Assembly: GCA_018715695.1 (NCBI GenBank)
Contig: DVLB01000062.1
Location: forward strand, 1 to 41,992
Direction of reading: 5' to 3'
Length of the DNA: 41,992 bases
DNA from: Candidatus Galloscillospira stercoripullorum
GTDB lineage: Bacteria > Bacillota > Clostridia > Oscillospirales > Oscillospiraceae
The notes beneath the pieces are model-generated. The model searched no databases. It was not told where the DNA came from and worked only from the letters and a program-made list of their open reading frames with translations. Below are positions 33,925-41,992 of the stretch, piece after piece (positions within the stretch are counted from its first letter, which is position 1; each line of letters starts with the position of its first letter). Made by a program: the position numbers and the translations under genes.

Positions 33925-34356
33925 GTGAACCGTTCCGACGAGATCCTCAAGCGTTACCTCCAGGTGACACAGCATATGTCCCATCATTTCCGCCGCCATT
34001 TCGGCAAGCTCAATCTCACCTTTCCCCAGGCCATGGTCCTCTCCGCCCTTGGCACCGACGGTCCGGTGCCCATCAGCACCCTGGCCCAGCGGACCGGCAG
34101 CGCCAACTCCACCATTTCCGGCATTGTGGACCGGCTGGAACGGCTGGGATTGGCCGTCCGGGAGCGGAGCGATACCGACCGCCGGGTCATCTATGTGAGC
34201 GCCACCGAGCGCTACCTCCAGCTGCGCTCCCAGGCCCAGACCAACGCGGGGGGATATTTCTCCTCCCTGATGGACACGCTGGAAGAGGAGGAGCAGGAAA
34301 AGATCCTCGCCGGGCTGGAGCTGCTGGACGCCGCCCTGGCAAAGGACGAGCCCTGA
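33925..34356 (+). CDS. MarR family transcriptional regulator
   Basis: LTFPQAMVLSALGTDGPVPISTLAQRTGSANSTISGIVDRLERLGLAVRERSDTDRRVIYVSATERY. Confidence 0.93.
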   Translation: MNRSDEILKRYLQVTQHMSHHFRRHFGKLNLTFPQAMVLSALGTDGPVPISTLAQRTGSANSTISGIVDRLERLGLAVRERSDTDRRVIYVSATERYLQLRSQAQTNAGGYFSSLMDTLEEEEQEKILAGLELLDAALAKDEP

Positions 34357-34468
34357 CGGCCCTCCCTTGCCATTTAGGGAAAAATGTGCTAATCTGACCT
34401 TATAGGCGGCAGCGCCGGCGCTGCCCCGGGGATGTGACGCCGGCAGTCTATCTATAAGAGGGTGCGCT

Positions 34469-35548
34469 ATGAAATCCTACGGATACGACTCCTATCGCGG
34501 GCGCTCCCGGCTGCGCTCCGCGCTCAAGGTCATCATCGTGCTGCTGCTGGTGGTCTTGGCCGTGCTGCTGGCCGCGTTTTTGTTCCTGCAGCGGTACATG
34601 GTCATCTCTGCCGACGGCATCCGCTTTGAGCCTCCCTTCTTCCAGGACGAGGATGCGCCCCCGTCCTCGGGCGGCCCCTCGGCCACCCCTCTGCCCGTGG
34701 TGACCACCCCCTCTCCCTCGCCCTCCGCTTCCCCTGTCCCGTCCCAGGAGTACCTCCACGCGGTGGCTCTGCCCCGGGAGGCCCTCTATGACGGCACCGC
34801 AGCTGAGCTTGTGGAACAGTCCGGCGGCAACGCCGCGCTCTTCGACATGAAGGCCGACGACGGCAGCCTGGGCTATGTCTCCGACCTAAAGCTGGCCATG
34901 GATATCCGCGCCTCAGCCTCCTCCCCCGACCTTAACGACGCCATCCGTACCCTCAACGAAGGGGAACTCTACACCATCGCCCGGGTCTCCTGCTTCCGGG
35001 ACAACGCCCTGCCCTACTACCAAAACGGCATGGCCCTGCGTTCAAACTCCGGCAATTATAAGGACGACGAGCGCATCCGCTGGGCAAACCCAGGCAGCGA
35101 GAGCGTGCGGGCCTATCTGGCCGGCGTGTGCGTGGAGCTGGCTCAGCTGGGCTTTGACGAGATCTTGCTGGACAACGCCGGCTACCCCACCCGGGGCGAC
35201 CTCTCCAAGATCCGCGTGGGGGAGGACAATTACGACCCGGACACGCTGGAGCAGGAGGTGGAGGCCTGCTACCAGGCCATCCGGGAAGCCCTGGAAGAGT
35301 ACGACGTGAAGCTGTCCATCGTCTCCACCGCCCAGGCCGTTTCCGAGGACAGCGACCCGCTCAGCGGCCAGAGCATTGCCCTGCTCACCCGCTATGCCGA
35401 CCGGGTCTGGCTCTCCGGCGACGGCGAGACCGATTACGCCGCTCTCCTGGAAGCGGCCGGTCTGGAGGAAAGCGGCGTGAATTGTGTGCAGATGGGGCCC
35501 AATCAGGGCGACATCCAGGGCAGCTGGGCTATGATACCGACTACTTGA
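34469..35548 (+). CDS. Membrane-anchored putative glycoside hydrolase (DUF4015-like)
   Basis: N-terminal TM and Ser/Pro/Thr-rich linker; ALFDMKADDGSLGYVSDLKLA...YTIARVSCFRDNALPYYQ...ELAQLGFDEILLDNAGYP TIM-barrel-like motifs. Confidence 0.8.
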   Translation: MKSYGYDSYRGRSRLRSALKVIIVLLLVVLAVLLAAFLFLQRYMVISADGIRFEPPFFQDEDAPPSSGGPSATPLPVVTTPSPSPSASPVPSQEYLHAVALPREALYDGTAAELVEQSGGNAALFDMKADDGSLGYVSDLKLAMDIRASASSPDLNDAIRTLNEGELYTIARVSCFRDNALPYYQNGMALRSNSGNYKDDERIRWANPGSESVRAYLAGVCVELAQLGFDEILLDNAGYPTRGDLSKIRVGEDNYDPDTLEQEVEACYQAIREALEEYDVKLSIVSTAQAVSEDSDPLSGQSIALLTRYADRVWLSGDGETDYAALLEAAGLEESGVNCVQMGPNQGDIQGSWAMIPTT

Positions 35549-35553
35549 ACATA

Positions 35554-35585
35554 CTAAGGGACGCAGGTTTTCCTGCGTCCCTTTT
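35554..35585 (+). terminator. Rho-independent terminator
   Basis: AAGGGACGCAGG-TTT-TCCTGCGTCCCTTTT. Confidence 0.85.
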
Positions 35586-35760
35586 CTGTTCCTCTCTCCC
35601 CTTTTTTGCCTCTTCCGCAGCTTTCACGCCAAATCCGCTCGTCTTGCATTTTTCATCTTATTCTTCTCGTATATCTCGGTTTTCCTTTTTATTTTTGCAA
35701 TCGAAAGTTTTTTGTCTTTCAACATGAATGTATATTCAGGTAAAAAACTCATGTTTCGCC

Positions 35761-35789
35761 TTGAAATTTCACAGGTCGTAGGGTATCAT
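35761..35789 (+). promoter_or_regulatory. Promoter of V-type ATPase operon
   Basis: TTGAAA (35761-35766), 17-nt spacer, TATCAT (35784-35789). Confidence 0.65.
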
Positions 35790-35833
35790 GATAAATAATC
35801 CGTGCGAAGATTTTCAGAAAGGCGGTGAACCCA

Positions 35834-36148
35834 TTGTCACTGGACGCGATCAAACAGGTGACCGAGACCGAGCGGGAGGCCCAAGAGAAAAAAGAGGCCG
35901 CCGCGGCACAGGCCAGACAAGTGGTCAGCGATGCCCAGCGTTCCGGCAAGGAGCTGCTCCAAGCGGCCCAGGCGGAGGCCGAGGCGCAGGCAAAAGTCCT
36001 CATGGCCCAGGCCGAGGAGCGCGCGGCGGCGCGGCGGCGGGAGCTTCTGGAGGAGAACGAGCGGGAATGCGACGCTCTGCGTCAGAAGGCCCGGACGCGG
36101 CTGGACGAAGCTGCGCAGCGCATTGTGAGAAGGGTCGTGAGCGACTGA
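35834..36148 (+). CDS. V-type ATPase subunit G/H-like coiled-coil protein
   Basis: LSLDAIKQVTETEREAQEKKEAAAAQARQVVSDAQRSGKELLQAAQAEAEAQA...; first gene of ATPase operon; TTG start after AAAGGCGG. Confidence 0.8.
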   Translation: MSLDAIKQVTETEREAQEKKEAAAAQARQVVSDAQRSGKELLQAAQAEAEAQAKVLMAQAEERAAARRRELLEENERECDALRQKARTRLDEAAQRIVRRVVSD

Positions 36149-36149
36149 G

Positions 36150-38120
36150 ATGGCTATCGTAAAAATGAAGCGCCTTTCCCTGGTAGGCATGGCGCCGGAC
36201 CGGGAGGAGCTGCTGCGGCGGCTCCAGAGCCTGGGCTGCGTGGAGGTGGAGGAGCCCGACGGTGAGGCGGACGAGGAGGCTCTGAGCCTTCTCACCCGGA
36301 CTGACGACGGCGCCCTCGCCGCCGCCAAGGCGGAGGCCGCGGCGCTGAGCGCGGCTCTGCGCATCCTGGACCGGTACGACAAGGAGAAGGGTGGGCTTTT
36401 GAAGACCCGGCCTCAGATCTCCGAGGGGGAGCTCTTCGACGAGGAGGCCGCCCTTGAGGCCCGCCAGGCCGCCCAGACCATTGACGAACAGGAGAGACGT
36501 CTGGCCGCCATCGCCGCAGAAGAGGGCCGTCTGCGCACCCAGAAGGAGGCTCTCTCCCCCTGGCTGGAGCTGGACGTGCCGCTGGAGAGTTCCTCCACCA
36601 AAGACGTGGCGGTGGTCTTCGGCACCCTGCCTGTGCGCACCGACTGGGACGCCCTGGGCGCCGAGCTGGGCGCCCTCACCGACCTCTACGAGCTGGAGCG
36701 GGCGGGCCGGGACCGGGACGCGCAGTATCTGCTGGCGGTATGCCACCGCAGTGTGGAGGAGCCCTTCTTCGCCCTGCTCAAGGAGCGTGGCTTCGTCCGC
36801 GCCACCCTGCGGGGGTGGACGGGCACCGCCAAGGAGAACACCGCCGTCATCGAAAAGAAGCTCCTGGAACTCTCCGGCCAGGCGGAGGACGCCCGCAATG
36901 TCATTCTCTCCCAGCGGGAGCACCGCTTCGCCATGGAGCGGTACCAGGACCGCCTCAGCCAGGACGTGCAGCGCCAGGAGGTCAAGGGGCGGCTGCTCTC
37001 CTCTCAGGCGGCCTTCTTCCTGCGGGGCTGGGTACCCGAGAGCGAGGTGCACTCCCTGGAGCAGGCTCTATCGGGCTATGTCTGCGCCTGGGAGACCGCC
37101 GACCCCGCCCCGGAGGATTACCCGGAGGTACCCGTCAAGCTGAAAAACAACCTCTTCACCCGGTCCATGAACGTCATCACCGAGATGTACTCCCTCCCCG
37201 CCTACGACGGGGTGGACCCCAACCCCCTGATGGCCCCCTTCTTCATCCTCTTCTTCGGGATGATGCTGGCCGACATGGGATACGGCATTCTGATGGTGGC
37301 CGCCTCCCTCTTCGTGCTGCTGCGGGTGCGGCCCAAAAACAGCGCCTTTATGGAGATGATCCTCTGGTGCGGCATCAGCACCTTTATCTGGGGCGCTCTG
37401 AGCGGCGGCTTCTTCGGGGACTTTATCCCGCAGCTCCTGTCCATCGTGGATCCGGGCAGCACCTTTGAGATGCCCGCCCTCTTCACCCCCCTGGACGACA
37501 TTGTGGTCATCATGATCGGCTCCCTGGTGCTGGGCTTTTTGCAGATCCTCACCGGCATGACGGTGAGCGTGGTGAAGAAGACCCAGGAGGGCGAGTTTTT
37601 GGACGCGCTGTTTGGGGAGATCTCCTGGTGGATCGTGCTGCTGGGCCTGGGTCTCATGGTCTCGGGCATGATGGTCGCCGGTGCGCCGGCGGTCCTCACC
37701 ACCGTGGGCCAGGGACTGCTCATCGTGGGCTTTCTGATGCTGGCCCTGGGTGGCACCCGGAAGGCCAGGGGCTTTGGCAAGGTCACCAGCTTCGTGGGTA
37801 TCCTCTACAACGGCGTCACCGGCTTTTTCAGCGACACCCTGTCCTATATCCGCCTGATGGCCCTCATGGTCTCGGGCAGTGTTATCGCCCAGGTCTTCAA
37901 CACCCTGGGCGCCACCTTCGGCAACGTGGTGCTGTTTCTCATCATCTCGCTGCTGGGCAACGCCCTCAACCTGGCCCTGAGCCTGCTGGGCGGCTACGTC
38001 CACGACCTCCGGCTGCAATGCCTGGAGTTCTTCGGACGTTTTTATAAGGAGGGCGGCAAGCCCTACAACCCCCTGTCCATTCAGACCAAATATGTGGATA
38101 TCATCAAGGAGGAGAATTGA
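36150..38120 (+). CDS. ntpI: V-type ATP synthase subunit I
   Basis: MAIVKMKRLSLVGMAPDREELLRRLQSLGCVEVEEP...MAPFFILFFGMMLADMGYGILMV...DTLSYIRLMALMVSGSVIAQVFN. Confidence 0.96.
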   Translation: MAIVKMKRLSLVGMAPDREELLRRLQSLGCVEVEEPDGEADEEALSLLTRTDDGALAAAKAEAAALSAALRILDRYDKEKGGLLKTRPQISEGELFDEEAALEARQAAQTIDEQERRLAAIAAEEGRLRTQKEALSPWLELDVPLESSSTKDVAVVFGTLPVRTDWDALGAELGALTDLYELERAGRDRDAQYLLAVCHRSVEEPFFALLKERGFVRATLRGWTGTAKENTAVIEKKLLELSGQAEDARNVILSQREHRFAMERYQDRLSQDVQRQEVKGRLLSSQAAFFLRGWVPESEVHSLEQALSGYVCAWETADPAPEDYPEVPVKLKNNLFTRSMNVITEMYSLPAYDGVDPNPLMAPFFILFFGMMLADMGYGILMVAASLFVLLRVRPKNSAFMEMILWCGISTFIWGALSGGFFGDFIPQLLSIVDPGSTFEMPALFTPLDDIVVIMIGSLVLGFLQILTGMTVSVVKKTQEGEFLDALFGEISWWIVLLGLGLMVSGMMVAGAPAVLTTVGQGLLIVGFLMLALGGTRKARGFGKVTSFVGILYNGVTGFFSDTLSYIRLMALMVSGSVIAQVFNTLGATFGNVVLFLIISLLGNALNLALSLLGGYVHDLRLQCLEFFGRFYKEGGKPYNPLSIQTKYVDIIKEEN

Positions 38121-38122
38121 CA

Positions 38123-38614
38123 ATGGAAGGTTTCTTTGCATCGTTCGGCGGGATCGGACTGGCCTATCTGGGCGCTGCCCTGGCGGTGGCGCTGTGCTGC
38201 ATCGGCTCGGCCAAGGGCACCGGCATGACCGGTGAGGCCGCCACCGGCGTTATTGCCGAGGCGCCCGAGAGCTTCTCCAAGTGCATGATCCTGCAGGTGC
38301 TCCCCGGCACCCAGGGCCTGTACGGCATCGTGGCCTGGTTCATGGTGCTCCTCAAGCTCAACGTGTTCGGCGGCTCCATGGTGCAGCTCACCGTTTCCCA
38401 GGGCCTGGCCATCTTCTGCGCCTGCCTGCCCATCGCGCTGGGCGGCCTGCTCTCCGCCATCGCCCAGGGCCGCGTGGCCGCCGCCTCCATCAACATCGTG
38501 GCCAAGCGTCCTGAGGAGTCCACCAAGGGTATCATCCTGTGCGGCATCGTGGAGTTCTACGCCATCTTGTCCCTGGTGGCCACCATCCTGCTGGTGCTGA
38601 TGTACCAGCTGTAA
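38123..38614 (+). CDS. ntpK: V-type ATP synthase subunit K (proteolipid)
   Basis: GIGLAYLGAALAVALCCIGSAKGTGMTGEAATGVIAEAPESFSKCMILQVLPGTQGLYG...; two-fold repeat. Confidence 0.97.
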   Translation: MEGFFASFGGIGLAYLGAALAVALCCIGSAKGTGMTGEAATGVIAEAPESFSKCMILQVLPGTQGLYGIVAWFMVLLKLNVFGGSMVQLTVSQGLAIFCACLPIALGGLLSAIAQGRVAAASINIVAKRPEESTKGIILCGIVEFYAILSLVATILLVLMYQL

Positions 38615-38648
38615 TGGTCCGGCACAGACCGGAGAAAGGCGGGAAGCC

Positions 38649-39341
38649 ATGAACGGAATTGAAAAAATCACCGAGCGCATCGACGCCGACGTCCGGCAGG
38701 AGATCGCCGATCTCACCGCCCAGGCTCAGGCCCAGGCCCAGGAGATCCTCGCCCAGGCTCAGGCCCAGGCCGAGGCGGAGAAGGCCGCCCGGCTCCAGCG
38801 GGCCCAGACCGAGGCGGCGCAGCGGCAGGAGCGGCTGGAGAGCGTGGCCGCCCTGGAGTGCCGCAAGCTGACCCTGGCCACCAAGCAGGAGATGGTGAGC
38901 GCGGCCTTTGACCGGGCCCTGGAGATGCTCACCACCATGGAGGACAGCGACTATATCGACCTGCTGGCCGGTCTGGCGGCAAAGGCCGCGGTGAGCGGAC
39001 GGGAGCAGGTGATCTTCTCCCCCAGGGACCGCAACCGCATCGGCAAGCAGGTGGTCACCCGGGCCAACGACATCCTGGCCCGCGCGGTGGCCCCCAAGCT
39101 GCCCGACGAGCTCACCGAGACCCGGGCGGGGGCCCTGCTGGACAAGGTGGTCACCGCCGGCTCCGCACTGCTCTCGGGCACCGGCATGCTCACCATGGCC
39201 GAGGAGACCCGAAGCATGTCCGGCGGCCTGGTGCTGCGCAACGAGCAGGTGGAGACCAACTGCTCCTTCGAGGCTCTGCTGCGTCTGGGCCGTGAAACCC
39301 TGGGCGCCGAGGTGGCCGGGGTACTCTTCGATGGAGAGTGA
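38649..39341 (+). CDS. ntpE: V-type ATP synthase subunit E
   Basis: MNGIEKITERIDADVRQEIADLTAQAQAQAQEILAQAQAQAEAEKAARLQRAQTEAAQRQERLESVAALECRKLTLATKQEMVSAAFDRAL. Confidence 0.93.
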   Translation: MNGIEKITERIDADVRQEIADLTAQAQAQAQEILAQAQAQAEAEKAARLQRAQTEAAQRQERLESVAALECRKLTLATKQEMVSAAFDRALEMLTTMEDSDYIDLLAGLAAKAAVSGREQVIFSPRDRNRIGKQVVTRANDILARAVAPKLPDELTETRAGALLDKVVTAGSALLSGTGMLTMAEETRSMSGGLVLRNEQVETNCSFEALLRLGRETLGAEVAGVLFDGE

Positions 39342-39364
39342 CCGGACGGAAAGGAGGGCGCCAG

Positions 39365-40360
39365 GTGGCGAAAAAAGCAAGCGAGTATGATTATCTCCAT
39401 ATCTCCGCCCGGGTCCGGGCCATGGAAAACCGGCTGCTGACCCGGGAGCGGATGGAGCGGATGCTGGACGCCCGCAGCGCCGACGAGGCCGCCAAGGTCC
39501 TCGCCGAGTGCGGCTACGGGGATCTGCCCTCCCTCACCCCCACCGTCATCGAGAGGGCGCTGTCCCAGGCCCGGCAAGGGCTGCTGGCCGAGCTGCGCAA
39601 GGTCGCTCCCGACCAGCGTCTGCTGGACGTGTTCTGCATCAAATACGATTATCACAACATCAAGGTCCTCATCAAGGCCGCTGCTCGGGGCGTGGACGGA
39701 GCCCAGCTGCTGCTGGACGCTGGCCGCTACGACCTGGCGCAGCTGCGGGAGGACTTTGAGAAGGGGGAGCTCTCCCACACCTCCCCTACCTTCCGCGCCG
39801 CCGCGGAGCAGGCCCGGGAGGTCCTCTCCCAGACCGGCGACCCCCAGAAGGCCGACTTTATCCTGGACCGGGCCTATTATGAGGAGCTACTCCAGGCCGC
39901 GAAAGATACCGGCAGTTCCTTCCTGCTGGAGTACGCCCGGGTCTCCATCGACGCGGCCAACCTGCGCGCGGTGGTCCGGGTACACCGGATGGGCGCCGGA
40001 GCGTCGGTGCTGCGGGAGGTGCTGGTACCCGGCGGCAGCGTGAGCACCGACCGGCTCCTCTCCGCCGGAGGCGGGGAGCTGAGCTCTCTCTTCCTGCGCA
40101 CGCCCCTGGAGGAGGCCGCGGCCATCGGCGCCTCCGCCCTGGAGGGCGGAAGCCTCACCGCCTTTGAGCGCGCATGCGACAACGGCGTGATGTCGGTGGT
40201 CCGCACCGGCCGGACGGTCCCCTTCGGCGAACAGGCCCTGGTGGGCTATCTCTACGCCAAGGAGGCGGAGTTCACCGCCATCCGGGTCATCCTCACCGGC
40301 AAGCTGGCGGGGCTGGACCGGAGCATCCTGGAGGAAAGGCTGCGTGATAGCTATGCCTAA
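39365..40360 (+). CDS. ntpC: V-type ATP synthase subunit C
   Basis: MAKKASEYDYLHISARVRAMENRLLTRERMERMLDARSADEAAKVLAECGY...DVFCIKYDYHNIKVLIKA. Confidence 0.94.
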   Translation: MAKKASEYDYLHISARVRAMENRLLTRERMERMLDARSADEAAKVLAECGYGDLPSLTPTVIERALSQARQGLLAELRKVAPDQRLLDVFCIKYDYHNIKVLIKAAARGVDGAQLLLDAGRYDLAQLREDFEKGELSHTSPTFRAAAEQAREVLSQTGDPQKADFILDRAYYEELLQAAKDTGSSFLLEYARVSIDAANLRAVVRVHRMGAGASVLREVLVPGGSVSTDRLLSAGGGELSSLFLRTPLEEAAAIGASALEGGSLTAFERACDNGVMSVVRTGRTVPFGEQALVGYLYAKEAEFTAIRVILTGKLAGLDRSILEERLRDSYA

Positions 40361-40667
40361 CTGGAAGATCGCAGTGCTGGGAGACCGGGACAGCGTCCTG
40401 GGCTTCCAGGCCCTGGGCCTCGACACCTTCCCCGCCGACACCGTGGAGGAGGCCAAGACCATCCTCCACCGCCTGGCCAAGGAGGACTACGCCGTGGTCT
40501 ATCTCACCGAGCAGTACGCCGCGCAGATGCAAAGCGAGGTGGACCGCTACAAGGACGCCCTCACCCCGGCGGTCATTCTCATCCCGGGCAAGAGCGGCTC
40601 GCTGGGCATCGGCATGGCCAACGTGAAGCGGTCGGTGGAGCGGGCCGTGGGCGCGGATATATTATAA
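40353..40667 (+). CDS. ntpF: V-type ATP synthase subunit F
   Basis: MPNWKIAVLGDRDSVLGFQALGLDTFPADTVEEAKTILHRLAKEDYAVVYLTEQYAAQM...PAVILIPGKSGSLGIGMANVKRSVERAVGADIL. Confidence 0.95.
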   Translation: MPNWKIAVLGDRDSVLGFQALGLDTFPADTVEEAKTILHRLAKEDYAVVYLTEQYAAQMQSEVDRYKDALTPAVILIPGKSGSLGIGMANVKRSVERAVGADIL

Positions 40668-40746
40668 GCGTCCGAGCCGTCGCGAGCAGCGGCACAGTGA
40701 ACCGCGCATCCCATTTCAAATTCAAACCTGAAGGAAGGTTGAGACA

Positions 40747-41992
40747 TTGAGCGGAAAAATCGTCAAGGTTTCCGGCCCCCTGGTGGTGGCCACCGGACTT
40801 TCCGACGCCAACATGGCCGACGTGGTCCGGGTGGGCGAGCAGCGGCTCATCGGTGAGATCCTCACCATGAACGGCGACTCCGCTTCCATCCAGGTCTACG
40901 AGGAGACCTCCGGCCTGGGCCCCGGCGCCGTGGTGGAGACCACCGGCGCCCCTATGTCGGTGGACCTGGGCCCCGGCATCATCGAAAATATTTACGACGG
41001 CATCCAGCGCCCCCTGGAGGGCATCATGCGCAAGGCCGGCTCCAACAACCTGCCCCGCGGCGTGGAGGTACCCGCCCTGGACCAGGAGAAGAAGTGGGAC
41101 TTCAACGCCGTGGTGGCCCCCGGCGCCAAGGTTATCGGCGGTGACGTGATCGGCACCGTCCAGGAGACCAGCGTGGTGCTCCACAAGATCATGGTGCCCC
41201 CCAACATGAGCGGCACCATCGAGTCCATCCAGTCCGGCTCTTTCACCGTGAAGGACACGGTGGCCGTGCTGGTGGACGGCAAGGGCGAGCGCCACAACCT
41301 GACCATGGTGCAGAAGTGGCCGGTGCGTGTGGGCCGCCCCTACAAGCACAAGTATCCCCCCAAGACTCCCCTGCTCTCCGGCCAGCGGATCGTGGACGCC
41401 ATGTTCCCCGTGGCCAAGGGCGGCACCGCCGCCATCCCCGGCCCCTTTGGCTCGGGCAAGACCGTCATGCAGCACGCCCTGGCCAAGTGGTCGGACGTGG
41501 ACATCGTGGTCTACATCGGCTGCGGCGAGCGTGGCAACGAGATGACCGACGTGCTGCGTGAGTTCCCCGAGCTGGTGGACCCCCGCACCGGCGAGAGCCT
41601 CATGAAGCGTACCGTTCTCATCGCCAACACCTCCGATATGCCCGTGGCCGCCCGTGAGGCCTCCATCTACACCGGCATCACCATCGCCGAGTACTTCCGG
41701 GACATGGGCTACGACGTGGCCGTCATCGCCGACTCCACCTCCCGCTGGGCCGAGGCCCTGCGCGAGATGTCCGGCCGTCTGGAGGAGATGCCCGGCGAAG
41801 AAGGCTACCCGGCCTATCTGGGCAGCCGCTTGGCGCAGTTCTATGAGAGAGCGGGCCGCGTGCGCACGCTCGGCAGCGAGCCGCGCGAGGGCGCTCTGTC
41901 CGTGATCGGGGCCGTATCGCCTCCCGGCGGCGATATCTCCGAGCCGGTCTCGCAGGCGACGCTGCGTATCGTCAAGGTGTTCTTGAGCCTCG
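40747..41992 (+). CDS. ntpA: V-type ATP synthase subunit A (truncated by window end)
   Basis: TTG-start frame [38 protein letters not shown]...[46 protein letters not shown]-loop present. Confidence 0.96.
   Translation, partial: MSGKIVKVSGPLVVATGLSDANMADVVRVGEQRLIGEILTMNGDSASIQVYEETSGLGPGAVVETTGAPMSVDLGPGIIENIYDGIQRPLEGIMRKAGSNNLPRGVEVPALDQEKKWDFNAVVAPGAKVIGGDVIGTVQETSVVLHKIMVPPNMSGTIESIQSGSFTVKDTVAVLVDGKGERHNLTMVQKWPVRVGRPYKHKYPPKTPLLSGQRIVDAMFPVAKGGTAAIPGPFGSGKTVMQHALAKWSDVDIVVYIGCGERGNEMTDVLREFPELVDPRTGESLMKRTVLIANTSDMPVAAREASIYTGITIAEYFRDMGYDVAVIADSTSRWAEALREMSGRLEEMPGEEGYPAYLGSRLAQFYERAGRVRTLGSEPREGALSVIGAVSPPGGDISEPVSQATLRIVKVFLSL

Noticed and set aside
34408-34425. 18-bp perfect palindrome GGCAGCGCCGGCGCTGCC before the DUF4015-like gene
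   Set aside because: Could be an operator or weak hairpin, but there is no other supporting signal.

Overview
The window is a ~42 kb, GC-rich chromosomal segment from a Clostridia-type Firmicute; the gene content and codon style suggest Oscillospiraceae, but that placement is inference. Left to right it contains: a TauE/SafE permease, RidA, a desulfoferrodoxin, proS, an XRE regulator, and a shikimate/phenylalanine supraoperon (aroF, a small conserved-looking ORF, aroB, aroA, aroC, pheA, aroK, aroQ, aroE). Next come a GH2 glycosidase, spoIIID, a fructose PTS cluster (fruR-fruK-fruA-ptsH-ptsI), ychF, tRNA-Gly(GCC), a transglutaminase-like lipoprotein, a LUD protein, YitT, and a parE/parC-like pair. 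After an AT-rich island encoding a secreted protein come DUF2508, bofA, a MarR regulator, a DUF4015-like glycosidase, and a V-type ATPase operon truncated in subunit A. The strongest unexplained signal is a recurring architecture. At four unrelated loci (aroC, ychF, tRNA-Gly, parE) the intact gene's 3' end is followed by short palindrome-rich dispersed repeats and then a second, displaced copy of the same gene's 3' tail. At aroC and parE all tail differences are synonymous, which looks like repeated allelic tail replacement rather than decay of a simple duplication. A second structured repeat occurs as an inverted pair around the GH2/spoIIID block, with an identical 57-nt core and flanking hairpins that show compensatory base changes. 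Upstream of aroF there is a complete candidate attenuator: promoter, a 30-aa leader peptide rich in Phe/Trp/Tyr, an antiterminator and a terminator.
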